A stretch of 64,000 bases of DNA from Sabellastarte sp. h YS-2021 (lineage: Eukaryota; Annelida; Polychaeta; Sabellida; Sabellidae). The position numbers and the translations under genes were made by a program. Of this stretch, positions 1 through 11,000 are shown piece by piece (the stretch's first letter is position 1; each line of letters opens with the position of its first letter). The notes below the pieces were generated by a model. That model was not told the origin of the DNA. It did no database searches and worked only from the letters and a program-made list of their open reading frames with translations. The stretch spans positions 88,564,706 through 88,628,705 of the forward strand of contig OZ024934.1 in the NCBI GenBank assembly GCA_964017235.1. The letters are read 5' to 3'.

Positions 1-640
1 TTGCCAAAAATGGCAAAACACAAATTTGCTTCTATCTCCTTAACCATGCGAGATAGAGCGATTTCGTCGAAATTTTCAACCCACAGGGTATCTAAGGAAT
101 GTAATCTTTGCAATTTTCAAAAAATTTTCCCCTCCCCAAAAATGGCAGCCATTTTGAATTTTCGAATTTTTGCCCAAAATGGAAAAACACAAACTGGCCT
201 TAACCGTGCAAAATAGAGTTATTTTGTTGAAATTTTCGACCCATAGGGTATCTAAGAAATGTACTCTTGGCAATTTTCAAAAAAATTTCCTTTTCCCAAT
301 AATGGCGGCCATTTTGAATTTTCAAATTTTTGCCAAAAATAGAAAAACAGGAATTGGCTTCTATCTTCTTAACCGTGCAAGATAGAGTGATTTCGTCAAA
401 ATTTTCAACCCAACCAATGCAAAAAGGCATGAAGCTGAAATAAATTACATCTACACTATCAAATATTTAAGCATCATTGATATATTTTACAAATGAAACA
501 GGGTCTTGTAAGACTACTGTACAATTTGGGCAAAAGGTTCATGGGTGGACATTACACATGATAATGTGTGTTCTTCTATGCTATCCTGTTTCTATTCGCA
601 TCTACTATCAACAGGGCGGCCTATTTCTAGTTTTCCACAA
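1..640 (+). mobile_element. 3' part of hairpin-headed repeat element, family D (left end outside window)
   Basis: Positions 1-400 are about 2.5 units of a ~170-base tandem repeat containing GATAGAGCGATTTCG and ATGGCGGCCATTTTGAATTT. From about 415 to 640 the sequence matches 35840-36080 closely. The 3' end has GGTGGACAT at 544-552, the inverse complement of ATGTCCACC that opens the other copy at 33309, followed by a perfect hairpin ACACAT-GATA-ATGTGT at 554-569. Open frames here are shadows of the repeat. It lies in an intron of the eIF4G2-like gene. The Helentron-like assignment is inference. Confidence 0.6.
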
Positions 641-697
641 TATTTTGATGAAAGTGAATTGCTTTGAATTATTTAAAACCTCCAAAATTTTCTGAGA

Positions 698-783
698 GTA
701 GTTCAAACAAGTGTAATTGTCATTTTTAACCCCAGCCCATAAAGGCTGGGGTTAAAAATGACAATGACACTTGTTTGAACTAC
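698..783. repeat. 40-bp near-perfect palindrome (hairpin)
   Basis: The arms 698-737 and 744-783 are inverse complements over 40 bases with a single mismatch, around a 6-base loop (CATAAA). The centre, AACCCCAGCC/GGCTGGGGTT, resembles the 5' hairpins of the other element families. It probably marks the head of family E, whose body follows. Confidence 0.85.
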
Positions 784-1130
784 GGGCATAAAGCTTGTGG
801 GTATTTCACAGCCTAAACCCCTGGACGAATTTTCACCAAATGTTCAGGGGATGTTTATCCCAAGAGGATCTAGACCTGATTGGGTTTTTGGGGGGTATCC
901 GGTAACAACTGTTGCCATGGCAACACTTTTAAGATTTTTGGGTCTTGTAAGTTTGTGGGTGTTCCGAAGCCTAACCCCTTGGGTGGATTTTCACCAAATT
1001 TTCACAATGTGTTTACACCAAGAGCATCTAAAGGGTAGACTAAAGCTGATTAGGTTTTGGTGGGTATCTGACAGCAACCCCATTTTGGGGTCTTAAAGTT
1101 TGTTCTAAAATCTTTATTATTTTCTGTAAC
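784..1130 (+). repeat. Family E body: tandem repeat of ~115-150 bases
   Basis: There are two to three diverged units with the pattern TTGTGGGTGTTCCACAGCCTA, then TTTTCACCAAATTTTC, then a run ending GGGGTATC and CAACTGTTGCCATGGCAAC. The same repeat recurs at about 23390-23700. Nothing here codes. Confidence 0.6.
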
Positions 1131-1194
1131 CTAAAATATTGCAGCTAGCTTGATCAGATTTTCACAAAATGTAAATGGACAGGAAAGCCAAAAG

Positions 1195-4090
1195 GAACAT
1201 CAGCGCTGCAGTGAGGGTGGTACCATTATACCTGGGTCTAATGGTAACACCGCTAATAGTTGGGGAGCATTTATTATTTCCTCGATTACAATTTTAAGAA
1301 CTACTTTTTACCGAACTCATACCTAACTAAATGGGTGAATGCTAAGCTCTGTATAGTGGTACAGTGGGACCTGCCTCCTCGCTAGTTCTTCCCTGGTGGT
1401 ACAGTGGGACCCCACCTCCTCTCTAATTCTTTCCTAGTGGTACAGTGGGACCTGCCTACTCCCTAGTTCTTGCCTGGTGGCACAGTGGGACCCACCTCCT
1501 CGCTAGTTCTTCCCTGGTGGTACAGTGGGACCCACCTCCTCTCTGCTTCTTCCCTAGTGGTACAGTGGGACCTGCCTCCTCCCTAGTTCTTCCCTGGTGG
1601 CACAGTGGGACCCACCTCCTCTCTAGTTCTTCCCTAGTGGTATAGTGGGACCTGCCTCCTCGCTAGTTCTTCCCTGGTGGTACAGTGGGACCTGCCTACT
1701 CCCTAGTTCTTCCCTGGTGGCACAGTGGGACCCGCCTCCTCGCTAGTTCTTCCCTGGTGGTACAGTGGGACCTGCCTCCTCGCTAGTTCTTCCTTGGTGG
1801 CACAGTGGGACCCGCCTCCTCTCTAGTTCTTCCCTGGTGGTACAGTGGGACCTGCCTCCTCCCTAGTTCTTCCATGGTGGCACAGTGGGACCCACCTCCT
1901 CTCTAGTTCTTCCCTAGTGGTATAGTGGGACCTGCCTCCTCGCTAGTTCTTCCCTGGTGGTACAGTGGGACCTGCCTCCTCTCTAAATTTTCCCTAATGG
2001 TACAGTGGGACCTGTCTTCTCTCTAATTCTTCCCTAGTGGTACAGTGGGACCCACCTCCTCTCTGCTTCTTCCCTAGTGGTACAGTGGGACCTGCCTCCT
2101 CCCTAGTTCTTCGCTGGTGGTACAGTGGGACCCACCTCCTCTCTAGTTCTTCCCTGGTGGTACAGTGGGACCTGCCTCCTCCCTAGTTCTTCCCTGGTGG
2201 TACAGTGGGACCCACCTCCTCGCTAGTTCTTCCCTGGTGGTACAGTGGGACCCACCTCCTCTCTGCTTCTTCCCTAGTGGTACAGTAGGACCCAGTCCTG
2301 CCAAACTACTTGCCTACTTGCAAATCCATCCCTGGTGGCACAGTGAGACCCACCTCTGCCCTAATTCTTCCCTACTTCATGAATTCTTCCCTACTGGTAC
2401 AATGGGCCCTACCTCCTCTCCACTTTCTCCTTTGTGGTACAGTGGGACCCAATCCTGACAAGCTACTTCACTACATGCAAATTGTTCCCTGGTGGCAAAG
2501 TGGGATCCACATCTGCCCAACTCCTTCACAATTTTTCCCACGTGGCACATCTGGACCTGCCTCCTTTCTGGTTCTCCCCATGGTACAGTGGGACCCATCC
2601 CTGTTAAACTTCTTCCCCACATGAAAAATGTATTCCTAGTTGCACAGTGGGCCCCACTCATGCACAAATTCCATACTTCATGAATTTTTGCCTAGTGGTA
2701 CAGTGGGTCATGCCTCCTCTCTAATTCCACCCTGATGGTACAGTGGGACCGATCCCTGTGAAACTTCTTCCCCACATTCAAATTAATATTCCTAGTAGCA
2801 CAGTGGGCCCCACTCCTGCACAAATTCTTCCATACTTCATGATTTCTTCCCTAGTGGCAAGTCCCTACTTCCACTGTACCACTAGGGAAGAACTAGAGAG
2901 GAGGCGGGTCCCACAGTACCACCAGGGAAGAACTAGCGAGGAGGCAGGTCCCACTGTACCACCAGGGAAGAACTAGAGAGGACATGGGTCCCACTGTGAC
3001 ACTAGGAAGAAATCGTGAAGTAAGGAAGAACTAGAGAGGAGGTGGGTCCCACTGTGCCACTAGGGAAGAAATCTTGAAGCAAGGAAGAACTAGGGCAGAA
3101 GTGGGTCCCACTGTGCCACCATGGATGAAATTGCATGCAGGGAAGAAGTTTGGCAGGGGTGGGTCTCACTGTACCACTAGGGAGGAACTAGAGAGGAGGC
3201 AGGTCCCACTGTGCCACTTAGAAGAAACTGTGAAGTAGGGAAGAACTGGGGCAGGAGTGGGTCTCACTATGTTCCCAGGGACGAATTTGCAGGTGGAGAA
3301 GAAAATGGACAGGGCTGGGTCCAACTGTACCACTAGGGAAGAACTAGAAAGGACATGGGTCCCACTGTGACACTAGGGAAGAAATCGTGAAGTAAGGAAG
3401 AACTAGAGAGGAGGTGGGTCCCACTGTGCCACTAGGGAAGAAATCTTGAAGCAAGGAAGAACTAGGGCAGAAGTGGGCCCCACTGTGCCACCATGGATGA
3501 AATTGCATGCAGGGAAGAAGTTTGGCAGGGGTGGGTCCCACTGTACCACTAGGGAGGAACTGGAGAGAATGTAGGTCTCACTGTGCCACTAGGGAAGAAT
3601 TAGAGAAGAGGTGGGTCCCACTGTGCCACTAGGGAAGAAATCGTGAAGTAAGAAAGAACTAGGGAAGGAGTGGGTCCCACTGTGCCACCATGGATGAAAT
3701 TGCATACAGGGAAGAAGTTTGGCAGGGGTGGGTCCCACTGTACCACTAGGGAGGAACTAGAGAGGAGGCAGGTCCCACTGTGCCACTTAGAAGAAACTGT
3801 GAAGTAGGGAAGAACTGGGGCAGGAGTGGGTCCCACTGTGAAACCAGGGACAAATTTGCATGTAGGGAGGAAGTTTGGCAGGGGTTGGTCCCACTGTGGA
3901 TGAACTAGCGAGGAGACAGGTCCCACTGTACCACTAGTAAAGAACTTAAATATTTTTCATGAAATAATAATTGCTCTTTCCTGGGTCTCACTGTGCCACT
4001 TGGCGTTTGTTAAACGGGTCTCACTGTACCACTGGCACCATTAGACCCAGGTGTAATGGTACCCTCTCCTCTTTCTTCGCTGAACCAGGT
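1195..4090 (+). mobile_element. Foldback element FB1 with 40-bp minisatellite arms
   Basis: The terminal inverted repeats are 1219-1245 and 4037-4063. Both read GGTACCATTA.ACCTGGGTCTAATGGT in inverse orientation with one mismatch. Inside, a left arm (about 1346-2850) is a tandem array of a 40-base unit containing TGGTACAGTGGGACC, spaced exactly 40 bases from 1441 to about 2280 and irregular after that. At about 2851-2885 the repeat flips and the right arm (to about 3935) is the same repeat in inverse complement. No transposase is visible. The architecture matches foldback elements (Drosophila FB, Galileo, sea urchin TU), in which long inverted arms are built of subrepeats. It is a near-identical inverted copy of 46356-49203. 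The long open frames rich in VQWDPP and SSLVV are repeat artefacts. Confidence 0.75.
1346..2850 (+). repeat. 40-bp minisatellite (left arm of FB1)
   Basis: The unit is TGGTACAGTGGGACC followed by TGCCTCCTC.CTAGTTCTTCCC. Starts at 1441, 1481, 1521, 1561, 1601, 1641 and 1681 give an exact 40-base period. Unit variants (TACAG/CACAG/TATAG; CCTGCC/CCCACC) alternate in a pattern suggesting 80-base and longer amplification steps. Confidence 0.9.
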
Positions 4091-4518
4091 CCTCAGGAAA
4101 GCTCGTCTCTGAGTAATTCTGTCCTTGTTTTGGAAACAAAATGGTCGCCATATCACATCATTAATGCCAAATAGGAGGGTGATCATGTCAAAAAGGCCTT
4201 ATATCTCGCTTATAATTGTTTCTAGGGCTTCAAATTATGAAAACTACTTGTAAGAAATCATGGCCTGTGAATCTTTTGTAGAACATCTTGTGGTCCTCTA
4301 TACTTCTTATAACGGACGTTGTTCCTAAGATTTTCTCAAATCTCAATGTCATTGGCCATTTACCGGTACCTGCAGGCTGGGGTTCTTGCCTGCTGAGGCT
4401 GGCTATTTTTGTTCCTGAAAACCACAGTACTGTAAATTTTTGTGAGCCTTCATTGTAATAGAAGTCACAGCATACATTTAACTTGTTTGACTGATGGATG
4501 GATGCTTTTGTTTTTCAG
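4091..4518 (+). other. Intron sequence without recognised features
   Basis: This is the tail of the intron before the first visible eIF4G2 exon. It ends in a pyrimidine-rich acceptor (TTTTGTTTTTCAG, 4506-4518). I see no repeat family or coding potential in it. Confidence 0.5.
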
Positions 4519-4599
4519 GAGGGATAGGTACTGGGCCGGGTGTGATACCGATGGATCAGCCGTTTGGCTCTGGCTATCAGAGAGGAAGAGGGAGAGGAG
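4519..4599 (+). CDS. EIF4G2: eIF4G2-like exon: linker after MIF4G
   Basis: The acceptor is TTTTTCAG at 4511-4518 and the donor is GTAAGG at 4600. The exon enters with two bases of a split codon and leaves in phase 1. It encodes GIGTGPGVIPMDQPFGSGYQ and an Arg-Gly tail. GIGTGPGVI is the conserved motif just after the MIF4G domain in animal eIF4G2, which fixes the gene's identity and strand. Confidence 0.9.
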
Positions 4600-7500
4600 G
4601 TAAGGGATCGGTCTTTGTGTCCTTATAAAGTGTTGTACCTTCTATTGACATTTCATTATCAGGCTTTCATCATTTGTAACATTTATATAAATGTGTATAA
4701 AGTCGACATAGTAGGGTTGAAGAATGTGATGTCCGTATTTTTTCATATTTTTAAAAATTAAGGATTAGGATAAGGATTTTCTGTTTTTGTTAGTGTTTCA
4801 GTGCATCAGCTATTGGGTCTTGTGTATGGTCACTGATATTGGAGATGCCCAATTTTCATTGTCTTCTACTAAACAGGCTATCAGAATCAGTTTGGCAGAG
4901 GTGGTCAAAACAAACCATTCAACCGAGGAGGTGGGCAGGGCTACCAGCCTCGTCACCAGGAGGAACGGAGCCGTGCCCTTGACGACAGTAGCGATGAAGA
5001 ATCTGATCGACCAGGAAGTGGTGGGAGCAGTGGAAGTAATGAGGGGAGAGGAGGCAGAGGTGGTGGCGGTCAGTACTACCAGAGGAGGGGCCAGAATCCT
5101 TACTACAGGGGAGGAGGCAGGCAGATGCACCAGAACAACTACCACAATGACGGCTACAACAGGTGAGAATGTGGTAGTCTTAACAGAAATCATAACAGCA
5201 GTTGACAGATTCCTTGACAGCAAAAGAGTTTGCATCAAGGGAAGAAAAGTTGTACAATTAATTACTGATTACTATATAGTGGGGAAGATGATATACCAGT
5301 TAAGTTTTGTGGCCAAATCAGTGTAGCATATATGTATTCACCGAAGGTAGTTCAGTGTTTAGGGTTTGGAGAGTGTTTATCATGCAGCAGCAAACTGGGA
5401 GCTGCTATTTATGAAGGTGTGGTGTTCTGATAATTCACAAGGGGGCTTGAAAGTGTGCCAGCATTCTTATCCCAGCCTCTACTATCTAAACAACGGTAAA
5501 ATATCTTAATTCAAATAATTCATGTTTTTCTTTTTTTTCAGAAACCAGAACTACCAGTCAAACAACTACAACCCTAACTATCAGTCCAAGGACCGTGGTG
5601 ACCATGGTGATGTAGAGACTGGTAACCGAGGGTTTGTAGCACGGGGTCATGGTGGATATGATAGGGGAAGAGGACGTGGCCGTGGTGGTCACTATGACAA
5701 CAACCATCATGGTTATAACAGTGAGCAGAACACTGGGAACTATGGTAACTACAGGCAACAGTACAGCAATAATGATGGAGGGTCCGGGGGCTACAACAGT
5801 GGTGGATATGGTAACCAGGGATATAGCAGTCACCAGGGATACGGTAACCAGGGCTATGGTGGGGGAAACAATCAGCAGAATTTCAGACAGCAACAGCACA
5901 ACAACCAACACAATCAACAGCCTCAGAAAGATCTGGGTAAGTTTTGAAGTGAGTTAAGTAGTGAATGAAAATATGTTTTGAAAAAAAGCACCCCAAAGAT
6001 ATCAGGGAATCTGTGAAGTGGTGCATGAAGAGATAAAAGAAAGTTGCTGATTCCAAATAAGAAAAATTTTCAACATAACTCGGTGAAACATAGATTTTCT
6101 CAATTATGTGGTCGGTCTTTGTATCAGTCCAGCTTACACAATTTTTCTATGACCTAAATGTTGTTACAAAACATTTTTCCATAAGCAGCCTTTTCTTCCT
6201 TGTTCTAATAGTATGACTGCATACCAGAGTTAATGTACAATGCACTGTTTTTAAGCCAATAAATTGAGGTATGCTACATTAACATATTACTCGGTGACTA
6301 CCTCTGTGTTCTTGTAGAAAAACTACCGCCACGGTTCAGAAAGCAGCTGGAGATGCAGCACAAACACCAGGATGGTGGCAGTTCAGCTGACAGGAGCAAT
6401 AGCCCTACATCAAGCAGTACAACAGCCAACACAACAAGCAATTCTACGCGATCTTCTTCACCTCAAACCCAGACCGACAGCCGACCTACCGCAAAACAAC
6501 GGGAGCAGGAGCCATTCTTCCCGTTCCAGTCTGATCCTGTGGCTCAGTCTAGGGGGTCTCCCATTTTAGATCGTGGGCTTTCAAACCCTGATGGATCTAA
6601 CTCGCCCCCACCACCAAGTTCATCATCGGGCCAAGGTTCGACCAATTCTTATGCAAGGTCACCAGGAAAGGTGGAGGAGATCAGCCTTAGGCCAGTCAGG
6701 ATGCCGGCAGCCTTCCGGCCTAACATACCTAGCATGTTACCTAAGAGTGCACAGGGTGCGCCACCGCCCATGCGAAATCCAACACATCCCAACTCCACTC
6801 AGTTTGAGGCCCTACTCCAGCAGCCAACTCCAAAACCAAACCCCATGGGACCGACTGCAACTAACCTGACAATCAAAACTGTACCGGCACCTGAGAAGAC
6901 AAAAGATAAAAAGAAGTCCATGAGTCAGGAGGAACTCAAAATCTCCACAGTGAGTAGAGAGTTTGGCTATAACAAGATTAAAATAGTAAGTTTGACAAAA
7001 GGTACGGTTACTTTTTGTCTGATCCTGTGATTGGCTTGCCATTTGAAGTGACATCTTATTTTTAGCTATTATCTAGTTGTGGTCAGTGAGTATTGTGAAA
7101 TTGTAAGTATGCAAATTTGCCACTGTAAATCTGACTAGAATCCCATTTTGCCATCATTTAATGCATCCATTAGTTAAAGGCAAAAGCAGATACAAATGAT
7201 AAAGTGACGGGATTGTACCTTGAGTTATTCTGTTAATGACAGACCAGCCAGTCAAGGTCCTGGGAGGATGAGTAAGTATAGAGTGAGAAGTTAACGAACA
7301 GTTTTGAATTCCAGATATGTTTTGTTATCTTTGTGTAAATTTTTATCTATTTCCTTTTTAATTTAAATATTTGATTTGAAGCAGTTGAAACAGATTATTG
7401 GATGAATAAAGTTTTTAAGCAGTTATCCAGTTAAAAAGTGTTGTCATTTGGTTTGTATTTGTAAAATGTAAAGGCAAAGTACTATAATATACTGTTTCAC

Positions 7501-7983
7501 CCATAAAGTCCAATGATCAAGTCACTACATTTTTTAGCATAATGACAGGTTCTTGGGAAAGTGTGTGTTAGTATGTTCAAAAGTAACGTGTGTTAAAGTG
7601 AAAATACAAATTTCACTGTACAGGTGTTGAACAGAAAGTGGAAAGATCATTACTGTATGTAATAACAAGGTTTTGTGAAATTGTTTAAGTCAAAAAGAGA
7701 AATTTTTTATATATAAAACACGGGCATATTACCATGGGAGAGTTGATCATAGCTGCAAAGATTGCTAATCATAACACATGAATTGTGAAGGATTTTATAA
7801 AAAAAATAATTCTGACTGTTCCATTTCAGGATAAGATGTTGAAGGAATTCCTGGAAAATGGCTATGATGTCCAAGCTGCATTGAAGGCAACCAAGGATAT
7901 CAAGCCACCGAGGAGGTAACATGCTCTAGCAATTAATTATATCCCCAGACGAAAGTCGGGGATATATTGGATTCAGGTCCGTC

Positions 7984-8023
<40 letters not shown>

Positions 8024-11000
8024 AGAAATTTCCTTGTGGACGCGATAACTCAAAAACAAATTAATATTTTTTTTTCAAACTTGGTACACATGTTAAGGGT
8101 GCCCAAAGGAAGATCCCTATTTTAAGGTGACCTTAAACTCCCAGTAAAAAAGAACTTATGGCCACCTTAAGGTCAGAAATTGGACTTTTGGCCACTTAGA
8201 GCCTTGTAGGTCACAAACTATGATGCTCAGCTGGCTGAAATTTTACCTGACAACACATTAATATGTTCTTAGTACATGTGCCGAAAATCACGACTTTAAG
8301 TTGAGGAGAAAATTGTGTTTGAGGCCCATAAATACCCCCACTTAGGGATTTTTTGCTATACTTTTCATATATTTTGCCCTATAATTTGGAAGTGGTAATT
8401 CTGATGAGTCTCAAACTGCGCTAGGTATAACTTTGATATGTAATCCTTGTCTGTAGAAAATTTTAGGGCTGTAGGTTTACCCAAAGGGGTCGACTTAAGG
8501 TCTCAAAAGTGCACACAGAGACCCAATTTATGCACTTTTTGCCACTTTCAAGCACTGTAGCTTTCAAACTATGTCTCTCATCTAAGTTAAATATAATCTG
8601 GGAATATATCTATGTGTTTTCTTATATGTGCCCCAACATTTAGGCCTTTAATAGACAGTTAACCTGTGTATCAGGACCATAAACACCCACCCGAGTGACC
8701 CTTATAAGACATTTTTCACATCTTTTTCCCTGTAACTTGGAAATGGTAAGTCTGAGAAGTTTCAAACTGTATTAGATATATATTCTGTGTGTAATCTTAG
8801 TATGTAACAGATTTTAAGTCTGAAGCTTTAATTTTGAAGGTCAAATTGAGGTCTCTAAAAGGCTCCCAAAGACCCAATATTTGGACTTTTTGCTACTTTT
8901 AAGCCCTGTGACTGTCAAACTATGTGACTGATAGAGCTCAAATCCTATCTGGGAAGATATTAGTATGTTATTTTTATATGTGCCAAAAATTAAGGCTTTA
9001 AGAAGACATTTAACCTGTGTATGAGACCATAAATCCCCACCCGAGTGACCATTTTTAGACATTTTTCACATATTTTTCCCTGTAACTTGGAAATGGTAAG
9101 TCTAAGAAGTTTCAAACTGTATTACATGTATATTCTATGTGTAATCTTAGTATGTGACAAATTTTAAGTCTGAAGCTTTAATTTAAAGGCCACATTTAGG
9201 TCTCTAGAAGGCCCCATAAAGACCCAGTATTTGGACTTTTTGCCAATTTTAAGGCCTGTGACTGTTAAACTATGTGACTGATAGAGCTGAAATCTCATCT
9301 GGGAATACATTATTATGTTCTTTTTACATGTGCCAAAAATCAAGGCTTCAAGTAGACATTTAACCTGTGTATGAGGACCTTAAACACCCACCTGAGTGAC
9401 ACTTTTAAGACATTTTTCACATATTTTGCTCTGTAACTTGGAAATGGTAAGTCTGAGAAGTTTCAAACTTTATTAGATACATATTCTATGTGTAATCTTA
9501 GTATGTAACAAATTTTAAGTCTGAAGCTTTAATTTGAAAGCCACATCGACTTTGGACTTTTTACCACCTTTAAGCCCTGTGACTGTTAAACTATGTGATT
9601 GATGGAGCTGAAATCCCATCTGGGAATACATTATTATGTCCTTTTTACATGTGCCGAAAATCAAGGTTTTTAGTAGGCATTTAACCTGTGTATGAGGGCC
9701 ATAGACACTCGCCCAAGTGCCTTTTTTGACATTTTTTCCGTATTTTGCCCTGTTATTTGGAAATGCTTAGTGTGACAAGTCTTAAACTGTATTATATATA
9801 ATTTTTGTTTGTTATGTATGTCCCCCAAAAAGTTTCAGATCTGTAGTTTAATTGCTAAGGTCTCTTTAACAATTGTAAAATGCCCACAGAAACCCAATTT
9901 ATGGACATTATGCCACTTTAAAGCCCAGTAACTGTCAAACTATGTGGGTTATAGAGCTGAAATCTTTGAATTTTTCAAAGGAAATGCCTGTCTATTTAAA
10001 TTTTGATTATTAATAATGTTATGGCTATCTTAGTCTTTTAAGAACTTATTTTTGTGTGTTATACCTCTGCTTGCTGAGTTTTTAACTTTTTAAAATGAAA
10101 CTGGTTAAACATATTCAAGTAGACAAAATGGACACTTTAAGTGAGCTTTAAGTCCCAATATTAATGAAATTATATCCTTATGTAGTAAAACTAGGGGATT
10201 TTTAACCCTCAACTAGCCCAGTTTTATTCAACTTGCCTCAGTTAATTTTGACACAGCTCCTACAGTTATGAACTCATTTCAGTTGATAATCACATACTTA
10301 AAATTCTCAATTCTTTTTGTATTTGAGTACCCCTTTTATATAGATTGTTTGTTTACCATTTATCCCCACCTCTGGGACCTCCAGCTATATTGAGTGACAC
10401 TAAATAAACAAAGGTATTTAATGATATCAGATGAGAAACAAAGAACTCAATGGGGTTGCAGATCTTGTGTAATAGTGAGAGAGGTGTGGAGAAGGGGAGA
10501 GGGGTGGGGGTGGGAGGTAGTGGGCTTCATTACATATAACACAAAGGGGAGTCAGAACTGAGATTGTGTCACATATTTAGGTTGCATATATATGGACCAC
10601 ATATACAGGTATAGAGGAAATGAATAACTGAAAACAATTTGCAAATTCTAAAAATAATATAATAAAATAATAATATAAATAATTTTTTTTTAAATAATAT
10701 TTTATTTGTGAACAAATATAGAAACAGATATGCGCTTTTGGGATTATGAATTTTAGAATGGACATTGAATCATCAATCATTTAAATACTTTGAAGGAAGA
10801 TTGAAAAGTATGATGAGTTGAGTTAAAATAATATTTTATTTGTCAACAAATATAGAAACAGATATGCTCTTTTGGGATTATTATTTTAGAATGGACATTC
10901 AATCATCAATCATTTAAATACTTTGAAAATAGGTTTAGAGTTATCATTGCAGGAAGATTGAAAATATAATTTGAGTTATGTATTCGGTGTCTGGGGATAC

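Noticed and set aside
1445-2624. Open frames with WWHSGTHLL and SSLVVQWDPP repeats
   Set aside because: They are translations of the 40-base minisatellite. They appear in several frames and on both arms, with no family resemblance.
4787-5326. 179-codon ORF overlapping an eIF4G2 exon
   Set aside because: The real exon uses another frame, fixed by phase at both splice sites and by the Gly-Arg-rich reading. This ORF runs through the donor at 5163.
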